NCBI GenBank assembly: GCA_030490835.1
Contig: CM059972.1
Span: 52,123,563 to 52,187,562, forward strand
DNA length: 64,000 bases
From: Annona cherimola
Taxonomy: Eukaryota > Streptophyta > Magnoliopsida > Magnoliales > Annonaceae
Direction of reading: 5' to 3'
Part shown: positions 10,820 to 20,985 of the stretch, piece after piece
Position numbering within the stretch: the stretch's first letter is position 1
Layout of the letters: each line of letters begins with the position of its first letter
Program-made: the position numbers and the translations under genes
The notes under the pieces: model-generated
What the model saw: only the letters and a program-made list of their open reading frames with translations
Told to the model about the DNA's origin: nothing
Databases searched by the model: none

Positions 10820-13800
10820 ATGGCTTCTCTCCTCCTTTCCAGGATCTCCAGGTCCAGAGCTCTTGGTTCAGGTCTCTACAATACCTTCGCGCAGGTTCGC
10901 ATCCTCCTTTTCATCTCTCTCTCTCTCTCTCTCTGTGCTGTATGTTTTGCGTCTTGCCTTTGTCGTTTGCATTGTGGGTTTCCTCCCAACTTTGCGCAGG
11001 CTAGCGAAGATTTGACCTTCGAATATACTTTCTGTCCCTAGGGGCGCTCGAGCGTCATGCCGCACATCCTAATCGTCCATCTGTTTGGCATATCTGAATC
11101 GGCAGGCCCCATTTGGCGGGTGAAACTCTGATGGGCGGCTTGGATCTTTTACGGTCTTGAAATATCCAATCCATCTGGCAACTGTGATATAGCATACAAC
11201 TCCGTTAAGATACTGGAAATCCGGTAGAAGGCATCTTGGGAACGTGATAGAAAGATTCATGCGACGGGGTTCATGCCTGTGTAGTCACTGAAGCCCAGCT
11301 GCGAAAATACTGCACAGCCGTGCCTTTAGTTTTTCTTTCTTTCTTTCTTTCTTTCTTTTCCCCCACTTTCGAAAAGCTCCAAACTCGAGTTTTTAGATTC
11401 AGCGCTTATCCGCGCGTTTTCGCCTCGTTCATGCCCAAATTTTCGGACTTAAATATTAAGTGGGGCCAAACACCCTAAGAAGCATATTGGCTCCCAGGTT
11501 TTAAAATTTTTTTATTACTGGGGGTAATGCGAGGCCAAACGCATCCTTAGAAGTTATGAGCCCATCTCAAGCTGGAGAAATCTAGCTTTCTGCTACAGTG
11601 GGCTGAACTGTAGCTTGAATACTGGGTTAGCTTGGTTTGGATTTGCTTGAGCTTGACAAGCCTGATTCAGCAACTGCCTCAGCTCAGCTGTCTGATTTGG
11701 TGCTTGAAAAACTGATTGTAACACAACTGCTGAAATTTGTGGGTGCTTTGAAGACTGATTGATGTAGGATGGATAGACAAGAAGATAGAGAAAGAGGAAG
11801 GAACTTCTAGAGGTGAGAAGAGAAGAAAAAGTAGAAAGCATATAAGAATAGGGATAGAAGAACGAGAACAAGTAGATGAAAAATTAGAGAACACTTTTAT
11901 AAATTTCAAAACTGATGCTTTTTAGAGCTTATACAAGTGATGCCTATAGGAGAACATGTCATATTATTTTAGCAACATTTGTTAAAGATCTAATCTTTTG
12001 GAAAAAGAAACTGCATATTTTAAGTAAACTTTTAGAAAAAGTAAACTCAAAATAGATACAAATTTATTTTAAACATGTTCTAAGATATTCTAGGAGATTT
12101 TCTAAATATTCTAACAAATCCAAAATAGAAATAACATTCTAAAACAATCTAAACCTCAATTTATAAAAATATCTTCAAATCCCGTATTACTGTCCCCGAC
12201 ATGGAGAAAACTCGTCATCTCAGTGAATTTTCTTCAACTTGGATGACAGTAACAATGTAATTCAACGCTTTGGAATGACATCTTGCCAATCGACTAAGGG
12301 TGTGTTTGGTTGGACACAAAAAATGTCATTCAAAATTTTTCAATCTAAAACTTTTCACTCTCCATAACTATCTTATTTTTTAATTATTTTTTCATGTTTT
12401 CCTATAAAACAACTTTACCTTCCAATCATTTCCACACAACTACCCATATAATTAACTTATCTATTTTAACTTTATTCTCTTTATATCTCATCATTACCCC
12501 TATCATATCACATTATTTTCTATTAACTTGACAACTTCTACCCTGAAAAGTTTTCGTCAAAAGGTTTTATCTCCAACCAAATACACCCTAAGTTTTTATC
12601 ACCAAAGTTGCAACTTCTGTTCTGATGAGCTTTCTGAAATTTTTGAAGTTGTAATCTCTGCATTTTTCTGAAAATGGACCTTTTTAAAATTTCTAAAAAT
12701 TGAGGGAGATGTAATTTCAAAAAAATCAGCTCTGCTTTTGTGATTTCTGAAAAAAATTAGACAATTCTAAATGGAAGCCGGGGCTGTTCTATAAATTTCT
12801 GAAAGAAGAGGATTTCTTTGCAATTTTTTCAAATTTAGGGACTGCTGCTATATGTTCTGGTGGAGTGGATCTCTCCCAAAATTTCAAAATTTTTTTGAAA
12901 TCAATATGCAGAAGATGGAGGAGCTTTGATACCAATTGATGTAGGATGAGTGGACAAGAAGATAAAAGAAAGAGAAAGGAACTTCTAGAGATGAGAAGAG
13001 AAGAAAACGGTAGAAAGAATAGAAGAATAAGAACAAGTAAAAGAAAAATTATAAAACTTTTTTATAAATCTTAAAACTGATGCTCTTTAGAGCTTACAAG
13101 GGTGGTATTTATAGGAGAACATGTCACTTTATTTTCACAACATTTATGAAAGATCTAATCTTTTACAAAAAGAAACTGAACATTTTAAGTAAACTTTTAG
13201 AAGAAGTAAACTTAAGATCTTTTAGAAGAAGTAAACTTAAGATAGATACAAACTTATTTCAAGCATTTTCTAAGATATTCTAGGAGATCTTCTAAATATT
13301 CTAACGAATGCAAAATAGAAATAACATTTTAGAACAATCTAAACCCCAATTTATAAAAATATCTTCACGTCCCACGTTATTGATTAGAACCTTCATAAAC
13401 ACAGGGTGCTTGATGACTAACAGTTGCCCTGAACTGCATTTGTAGGTGCTTGAACGGTGGGAATTATGCAATTTGTGAGTGTGGTGTGCCAAAAGATCTG
13501 CAGCCATTAATTAAAGTGACAGGCTGGAAGATTATTGTAGCATGATTTTAGAATGCTCTAGAAATGGTTAGGCAACTGGTTCGCGTGTGTTGATCAAACA
13601 TGGAGAGTTGCACTTGATGCATTTGGGCTTGCGAATGATACACATTTCTCTTTTATTTTTGTTTTGACAGTGTAGTGGCTAAATACAAATGCGTTTAATT
13701 CTGCTGTTGTGGTTGAACTTCTTTCTTTGGCCAACATGATTTAGCTGCACTTTAGGCTGAGACAGGTCCAGTTGTCTGTGAAGTCATTTTGGAAATACTG

Positions 13801-16800
13801 GTGTCAGTTATGTTGCTGCGATTTCCAGTAAATTTTAATCTAATTGTGTTTCTGGTTATCTGAAGGTGTCAGATGTTGCTTGTACGTCCTTTCTCACTCC
13901 ACGATGGGCTGCTGCAGCAAGAGCTTTCAGGTATTGTTTTGAGCTTCAAGAGCACATTGTCCTGCATGCTCAGATAGGTCCTCCTTCAAGTTGTGTTGCT
14001 TTCATTCTCTTATATTTTTTTTGTATAGGTTTCTGAGCACTTCCTTCTTTCTCTAATTACTTTTCAGCTCAAAGCCAGTAGGTGGTGATGTTATTGGGAT
14101 TGATTTGGGCACTACTAATTCATGTGTATCAGTCATGGAGGGGAAGGTATGTTTTAATCTAATATGAAGTTGATAACCAAGTCATTAACAGTGCACTAGC
14201 AATGTGGATGGACCATGGATGATAGCTGCTGCTGCTGCTTCTTTCTTTTTGCTGTTTTTATGATTAGATGCCTTTTCTTCTTCTTCTTCTTCTTCTTGTT
14301 ATTGTTGTTATTGCTGCTGCTGCTGCTTAGATGCTGTTGCTAGTTTTCATGAACATTAAGTTCTTCAGCAAGAACCCTTCAGTGTTTCTCTCAGTTATTG
14401 TGTGTTATTAGCTTTGCCATGGTGATTATTTTTATTTTTGAAAGTACTCAATTGTGAAATTCTTAGAATAGATTAAAACTTCTCTAAAAGAAGTTCACAA
14501 AATCATATGAAAAGGCATCTCACATTTTCACATGTTGAAATGATAGTTTCATTTATTTTCTTATGAATAGTTGCAAAAAATGATTTCTCCCTGTTCGTTG
14601 AGCACTTTCAATGAAGTACAATGGTAGTTGCATCACTTTCATGCCATATGTGAACCCAAAGAACTGGGAAGAGGGCTGAATGCTCAAGTAATGTACAAGA
14701 TTGTTACTTTGGCAACATCATTGTTGAGATGCTCTCTCTTTTTTCTCAAACGAAAATTTCCTCATTCACTTATACTGTTGTTCTCATTGTAACAGTTCTA
14801 TTTTTTTCCTTTAACAAGCTTTTTTATTTTTATTTTACTTGCTTTATGGCTGACCTCATTGTTCATGCCATTTTTCATCTTTTCCTACTTGAAAATTTCA
14901 TCTTTCTCTGTCCAAAACTGATGTAGTTTTCATCCCTTGGCTTGACCATTTACTGCAGAATCCAAAAGTAATTGAGAATGCAGAAGGTGCAAGGACTACA
15001 CCTTCTGTGGTTGCATTTAGCCAGAAGGGGGAACTCTTGGTAGGGACTCCTGCAAAACGCCAAGCTGTGACAAATCCCACAAACACACTGTTTGGTACAA
15101 AGCGCTTGATAGGAAGAAGGTTCGATGATGCACAAACCCAGAAAGAAATGAAGATGGTTCCTTACAAAATTGTAAAGGCACCCAGTGGAGATGCCTGGGT
15201 AGAGATGAATGGACAGCAATACTCTCCAAGTCAGATTGGTGCTTTTGTGCTTACCAAAATGAAGGAAACTGCAGAATCATACATTGGGAAAACAGTTACA
15301 AAAGCTGTGATCACTGTGCCTGCTTATTTCAATGATGCTCAGCGACAGGCAACAAAGGATGCTGGGCGGATTGCTGGGCTTGATGTGCTTAGAATAATCA
15401 ATGAGCCAACAGCAGCTGCGCTTTCGTATGGAATGAACAACAAGGAGGGCTTGGTTGCTGTTTTTGATTTGGGCGGTGGGACTTTTGATGTTTCAATCCT
15501 AGAGATCTCAAGTGGTGTTTTTGAGGTGTGCAAATCTGGTTCTTAATATAATTCCATTCCGTTTAATTTTATTACTCCTTTTTAGATTAACATTTTGGTA
15601 TTTACAGGTGAAGGCCACAAATGGAGATACTTTCTTGGGTGGTGAAGATTTCGACAATGCTTTGCTGGAGTACTTGGTGAATGAATTCAAGAGGACAGAT
15701 TCTGTTGATTTGTCGAAGGATAGAATGGCCTTGCAGAGGTTGAGGGAGGCTGCAGAGAAAGCAAAGGTGGAGCTTTCCTCCACCATGCAGACGGAGATAA
15801 ACCTTCCTTTTATCTCTGCTGATGCATCTGGTGCCAAACATTTAAATATTACACTAACCCGCTCCAAATTTGAAACATTAGTAGGGCAATTGATAGAGAG
15901 GACAAGAATTCCCTGTAAAAACTGTTTGAAGGATGCTGGAATCACTGCCAAAGAAGTTGATGAAGTGTTATTAGTTGGTGGGATGACAAGGGTACCCAAA
16001 GTCCAGGAAGTTGTTAATGAGATCTTTGGGAAGGCGCCAAGCAAGGGTGTGAACCCTGATGAAGCAGTTGCTATGGGGGCTGCCATACAGGGTGGCATAC
16101 TGAGGGGTGAGGTAAAGGAGCTGCTGCTGCTTGACGTCACTCCACTCTCTCTCGGCATTGAGACTCTTGGTGGAATCTTCACAAGACTTATCAACCGCAA
16201 CACCACAATCCCCACCAAAAAGAGTCAAGTCTTCTCTACAGCAGCTGATAACCAGACCCAAGTAGGTGTCCGTGTTTTGCAAGGAGAAAGAGAGATGGCT
16301 GCACACAACAAGCTTCTTGGGGAATTTGAGCTCATGGGCATCCCTCCGGCACCAAGAGGAATGCCACAAATTGAGGTGACCTTTGACATTGATGCCAATG
16401 GCATTGTTAAGGTTTCCGCAAAGGACAAGGCCACAGGTAAAGAGCAGGAAATCACAATCAAGTCCTCGGGTGGTTTGTCTGAGGAGGAGATTGAGAAGAT
16501 GGTGAAGGAAGCAGAGCTGCATTCACAGAAGGACCAGGAGAAGAAGACCTTGGTAGATATTAGAAACACAGCAGACACCACCATTTACAGTATAGAGAAG
16601 AGCCTGAACGAATACAGGCAGAAGATCCCAGCAGAAGTTGCTAAGGAAATTGATGACGCAGTTTCTGACCTGAGAGCTGCCATGGGTGGTGAAGATGTGG
16701 ATGCAATCAAATCAAAGCTGGATGCAGCGAACAAGGCGGTGTCGAAGATAGGAGAGCATATGCAGCAGGGGGGAGGCGGGTCAGGGTCTCAGGGTGGTGG

Positions 16801-16846
16801 GGATCAGACTTCCGAAGCCGAATACCAAGAAGCTGCTAAGATGTAG
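10820..16846 (+). CDS. mtHSC70: Mitochondrial heat shock protein 70 (five exons)
   Basis: A 674-residue ATP-driven chaperone of the mitochondrial matrix, for protein import and folding. Exons: 10,820-10,894, 13,866-13,930, 14,068-14,146, 14,959-15,525 and 15,608-16,846. All introns are GT-AG and the frame stays open. Residues 1-46 form an Arg/Ser/Ala-rich presequence with no acidic residue before residue 28, typical of mitochondrial targeting. The nucleotide-binding domain has [13 protein letters not shown] (54-66), the [21 protein letters not shown] block and [11 protein letters not shown] (242-252). The substrate-binding domain starts near [14 protein letters not shown]. The lid ends in a Gly-rich tail and [25 protein letters not shown] and [13 protein letters not shown] favour the mitochondrial over the chloroplast DnaK type. 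Length fits plant mtHSC70 (about 680). No defect seen. The exact isoform is not assignable. Confidence 0.93.
10914..10937. repeat. (CT)n microsatellite at start of HSP70 intron 1
   Basis: About ten CT units shortly after the exon 1 donor. A second simple repeat, (TTTC)n, lies in the same intron at about 11,334-11,358. Confidence 0.8.
11760..13379 (-). mobile_element. TRIM-like mini-retrotransposon in HSP70 intron 1
   Basis: Two direct repeats, 11,760-12,189 (about 430 bp) and 12,937-13,379 (about 443 bp), both start TGATGTAGGAT on the plus strand and share most of their sequence. Inside the right copy, after a 2-bp spacer, is GCTTTGATACCA (12,923-12,934). Its reverse complement TGGTATCAAAGC matches 11 of 12 bases of the primer-binding site for initiator-Met tRNA. 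The LTR order is therefore minus strand. The internal region, about 747 bp including a later MITE, has no gag or pol. CTGAT precedes and TTGAT follows, a 4-of-5 TSD. Size and lack of coding sequence fit a TRIM. Exact outer LTR ends are uncertain by a few bases. Confidence 0.72.
12298..12588. mobile_element. Tourist-like MITE inside the TRIM
   Basis: A 291-bp AT-rich element with a 17-bp terminal inverted repeat (TIR), GGGTGTGTTTGGTTGGA, with one mismatch at the far end (TCCAACCAAATACACCC). TAA flanks it at 12,295-12,297 and 12,589-12,591. This is the PIF/Harbinger (Tourist) pattern. It is younger than the TRIM that holds it. Confidence 0.82.
14226..14330. repeat. Trinucleotide microsatellites in HSP70 intron 3
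   Basis: GCT repeats (about 14,227-14,241), TTC repeats (about 14,275-14,297) and a second GCT/GTT block (about 14,300-14,328) close together. They lie in the 812-bp intron between exons 3 and 4 and do not touch the splice sites. Confidence 0.8.
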
Positions 16847-17531
16847 GAGGAAGCTGTGTTATGACATCGATGTTTCTTATTCGTTTGGTGTAGGATTTTT
16901 TTTAATTATTATTATAAAAAAGACCATTTATCGGTTATACAACCCTCACAAAGGATGGAAGGGGGGAAATCATACCAGTGTAGTTTTGCTGGTTGGGATA
17001 TATGATCAGGGTTCTTAAAAACATTATTTGGTGGTTTTAGAGCTTGTAGCTGTATAGGCGAGAACATTGTTGGCTGAAATGCGTTTAAGCTTTTTAGCTA
17101 TTAGTTCTTATTTAAAATTGAGGTTCTTTTGCACGTTGAATTCCATAAAATTATGTATTCATCTGTTTTGCTGGCTCTCTCTCTCGCGCGCGCGTGCGCG
17201 CAGGCATTGCAGCACGTGGATGAAACACGCTACCATGGGCCAGATTAATTGGTACTAAAAATTTGGATAATATTTTTATTATATTTTTTAAATAAAATGT
17301 GGGGCATCTGATTGGGCCTAAAATTATATACTATATTTTTAGGGTTATTGTAGGCTTGATTTTAATTTTAGGTATGACCTTTAGAAAGTTCCTTAAATAC
17401 CCACTAAATGATTATAATAAAAACACCTGATTCGTCGGAGACCTTGTCAAGTGCCATTTAGCTACAACGGGAAAATGCCATAAAGCCTATAAGAAGTTAA
17501 GAACTAGTGCTTCATTTATGCATGCTTTAAA
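16847..17531 (+). other. HSP70 3' UTR and downstream spacer
   Basis: Follows the stop codon. TA-rich and T-rich tracts suitable for plant 3' end formation lie at about 16,892-16,918, but no single poly(A) signal stands out. A short (CG)n/(GCGC) run occurs at about 17,182-17,202. No further gene. Confidence 0.45.
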
Positions 17532-18258
17532 TTGGGGTGGGAATTTGGACAGGTCGACTTTTGAACCGACTTTGACCCGATCCGTTTTTGACCGGGTAAA
17601 ACCAATATATTTTTTACCCGATATAGGGATGAGTCTGAAATTTTGACCCGAATTCAAAAATAGAGTCGGGGTGGGTCGACCATGTCCCGACCCGAAGAGT
17701 CTAATCCGCCCCGCATATATTCATTATAAGTCTATGTTTAAATATTATTATTATTATTTTCTTTCAAAATTCTCACTTCTTTTATAATCAACTCTGTCAA
17801 CAATAGAAAAATTAATTTATTAATAAAACAATATAAGAATCAATAAAAAGAATTTGTACATATATAATACTTATTTTTAATTGTATATTAACTTATTTTA
17901 ATGAATTTATACTATATTTTCAAATATTTTGTTTTCTTAATTATGTGTTTTTTAATAATTAGTGAAATATTGAAACGTATAATATTTAAATTGAATATAA
18001 ATGTATACTTATGTTTGATAGGCATATAAATTTTTAAAATTATCTTATTTGACCTGTATTTTTGACCCGACCCGCTATTCCGAAACCGGTCCGATACCAA
18101 CTCGAAGTTTGTCTCGAAACCTATTAAAAAAAAAGTGAGGGTCAAACTAACATTGTCCCGACCCAAAATAAAAAGAGATTCAAACTCAATTTTTAAAAAA
18201 TAGGGTCAGGGTTGGGCAAACCTTAGACCCGTATGGCCCACCTCGATTCCTATCCCTA
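17532..18258. mobile_element. hAT-type MITE, copy A
   Basis: A 727-bp element bounded by TTGGGGTGGGAATTTGG and, inverted, TAGGGATAGGAATCGAGG. It has a perfect 8-bp duplication GCTTTAAA (17,524-17,531 and 18,259-18,266). Subterminal regions are rich in GACCCG / CGGGTC words and the core is AT-rich. It is a relative of the MITE at 44,363-45,093 across its whole length. The 8-bp duplication and TAGGGGTG-type ends are those of hAT transposons. No coding capacity. Confidence 0.9.
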
Positions 18259-18266
18259 GCTTTAAA

Positions 18267-18604
18267 CTCATTTGAAATTCTGTTGTGACATTTTTTTCAC
18301 TTTCAGACTGTGATTGCATACACTTGGGTGCATTTAGCCTTGGTGTACCTAGGTGTATTTAATTTATTTTTTTAAAATTTTTTTTGTACAACCGATATTT
18401 TAAGTGTATTTGACATTTATATCAAGTTTTACCTTTATTGAAATTTATAGATTTTTTTAATTTTTTTAAAAGAGTGATGATAATATACAATATTTGTATA
18501 TTAGCTTCCCGTACAATTTTGATTTTTTATTTTGATTTTTTTATTTTTCATCATAAACATATTTTTGAAATATATTTAATTCATATACTAAGTTTTTCCA
18601 TTTA
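18267..18604. other. Non-coding gap, nothing recognised
   Basis: Very AT-rich DNA between the hAT MITE and the long LTR. No feature supported. Confidence 0.5.
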
Positions 18605-18628
18605 TAATATGTGGCGCCCCCAACTGAG

Positions 18629-20202
18629 ACTCGGGTTCATGAAACTCGAGTTCACTTCAACCCTAACCCTAACCCTATTTTTAAAACTGCAACCCTAACC
18701 CTAACCCTATTTGTAAACCTCAACCCTAACCCTATTTTTGAAATTCGGGCTCGGGTTGAGTTTCGGGTTTTAATATGTGTTTGTTACTCATCCTATATAT
18801 AATTTTTATCACAAACCTATTGTATAAAAAAGTTTAAAAAATAATTTATTATTAATAAAAAATAATTTTTTATTTGCTCACTGTTGATTTTCGGATTGCT
18901 AATCTTGTCTGGCATATTACTTGAACTATCCATATTGATTTGATCACCTAAATATCACCTTTTTATAATATATAAAAATAATTAGAAATTGTCCGTTTCA
19001 GAGCAATAACAAACTAATTCAAAAATCAAAATATTAACCAATGCGTATTAAGTTATCAACAACTAACATAAATACAAACAAATGAAATAATTTTTTGGAA
19101 TTGCAAAAATATTTGAATGCAAGCATTCAAGCTATAGAAATACTTGTTCAAATAAAATAATCATTTACACTGTTTGAAATTTGAATGATTCTGCATGCTG
19201 AGTAAAAATAAATATTTTTGAATATCAGTCCATTTTGTTTCTATTTATTTTATTTTTAACAATTAATTCTCAGATAATTAATACTGTTTTCATTTGTTTA
19301 TTTCTAAAAATTCATTCTACTTATATATAATCACATTACATACATTTTTCTCCTTTTTTTCTGCTCTCATTTTCAAATAGGGTTTTCATTGAACCAGCTT
19401 TCAATATTTAATCATGGTACTATTAATTTATATATTAAATAATAAGCAAGGATTTTTTCTAAAAACATATCAAGGACAGAACTGTTACCGGTGGTGGACT
19501 AAGGTAGCTCAAGTCACTCAACGCAAAGGACTAAGGTGTCGTATTTCGGGCTTTCAAAGCTAGCTCGCCTGGGGCTACTCAGTCACGTGCCGGGATGGTG
19601 CTGCTGGAGGACGTCGCAGTGGGTTGCGATGGTGGTGTGGTGCTGCTGGAGCTGTCGACGTTAGGGATAGGCTGGACGACGGGATGCAGGGAAGCACAAC
19701 GGGAGGGACCAGTCGGTAGAGGCGTGCCAGAGAAGAAAGGCTGGACTACTGGAGGGATCGGTCTTCGCCTCTTCGGACGGGAATCGGGATCGCGCCGCAA
19801 TGGGATCACTGGTTCTGCAGATGGGATTTCGCGCTTCCGAGGGAGCGAGTCTCCGAGCGGGAAGAAAGCTAGAAGAAATGGGCAAAGCTGGAAGCCTGGA
19901 AAGGGCGGGCAAACTCAAAGGCTCAAAGTCAAAATTGAAAAGCAGAAGAAAGTTATACTCTGACGCCGAAGAAAGCTGTCCTCTGACATCTGCAGCTCTG
20001 AAATGAATAGGTATGGGATATTGATATATTATTATAATAATAATAATAAATATATATTTTATGTAAATAGAATTTCAGGTTCGGGCTTGCCTGAACCCGA
20101 AATCGAGATCTGTTAGAATTCGGGTTCGGGCCGTAAAAAAGATGAGTTTTAACATTGCTTCTGACCGGGTTTGGGCAGAACCCGGCCCAAGTTGCACCCC
20201 TA
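18629..20202 (-). mobile_element. Nonautonomous hAT-like element nested in long LTR
   Basis: This segment interrupts the conserved start of long-LTR copy 2. The uninterrupted order is visible at 39,769 and, reversed, at 63,586. Its right end, inverted, reads TAGGGGTGCAACTTGGGCC with subterminal CGGGTTCGGG words, a hAT signature. The left end has similar CTCGGGTT subterminal words but no clear TIR. CTGAG occurs at both junctions (18,624-18,628 and 20,207-20,211), a partial remnant of an 8-bp duplication. A GC-rich island (about 19,560-19,960) resembles the non-coding 5' leader of autonomous Ac-like elements. No transposase is recognisable. Confidence 0.55.
18659..18734. repeat. AACCCT-rich minisatellite
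   Basis: Three units of about 32 bp, each with two or three AACCCT words followed by an AT-rich tail, at 18,659, 18,691 and 18,722. They are part of the subterminal region of the nested hAT-like element. Confidence 0.8.
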
Positions 20203-20874
20203 CATCCTGAGCCTTACCTCATGACCGTTATTGACTGGTAAACGTGATAATGATTGTTGCCCTGTTACACGATGAGATTTAACAGATATTTATCCGATTA
20301 TTTACAACTTATTACAAATTGATTTTCATATTATTTTTCATCAAATCCCTCTTCATGTCATCTTTGACCTAATATACACATTGCATATCTTATATAATCA
20401 TGATAATTCATAACAAACATATCAACCATAGGCACTTGGTCATACATACAAGTCATAACCTAGATCACATAAGATCATAAAATCATTAAGTCATATTACA
20501 ACCCATCAGTCACAAGTAGCACAAATTAAAATTCATAAAATCTTCACATTCTCCCATGCTCAATTCATGCTCCTTGTCTCTTTCATTTCTTCACCTGTCT
20601 ATGGGTTTGAAAAACAAAACGTGAGTTGTACACTCAATAAGCAAGCTATATACATTTTTCAGGCAATACATTTTAAAAGCATATTTATTTAAAAGCATTT
20701 CTCTCCATTCAGTAGAGACACTTATCAAGTGATCAACTACCTGCGGAGCAGAAACCTTTTATTTAAAACTATATCGGAAAGCAACATTATACTCCCTTAA
20801 GGGTATAACATGACAATGAGATGAAATGCATCATGATCTCTTAGGATGGAAGTTAGTTTGGCGACTATCCGTCT

Positions 20875-20985
20875 TTGTCTTCTCCCATCCAAGGAGGCGC
20901 CGCCAGCTCTTGGCCTATCTTGGCGACTTGGTCATACCAAAAGGGGACAATCGGTCCGCTTACACCTTTAAGGTGGACCTTATGC
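20875..20985 (+). repeat. Conserved GC-rich block of the long LTR
   Basis: Begins TCTCCCATCCAAGGAGGCGC, then has CGACTTGG and AGGGGACAATCGGTCCG-like sequence. Counterparts lie at 40,515-40,625 (TCTCCCATTTCAGGGAGGGC...) and, reversed, at about 62,145-62,235. It is one of the few GC-rich and best conserved parts of a family that otherwise diverges strongly. Confidence 0.65.

Noticed and set aside
15508..16218. 236-codon open frame on the minus strand
   Set aside because: It is antisense to exon 5 of HSP70 (and part of intron 4). Long antisense frames are a known composition effect in HSP70 genes and there is no independent support.
18659..18734. Interstitial telomere
   Set aside because: The words are AACCCT rather than the plant CCCTAAA repeat, are broken into 32-bp units and lie inside a transposon end.
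19579..20006. GC-rich ORFs of 60-120 codons on both strands
   Set aside because: No start, splice or protein family support. They lie within a nonautonomous hAT-like element.
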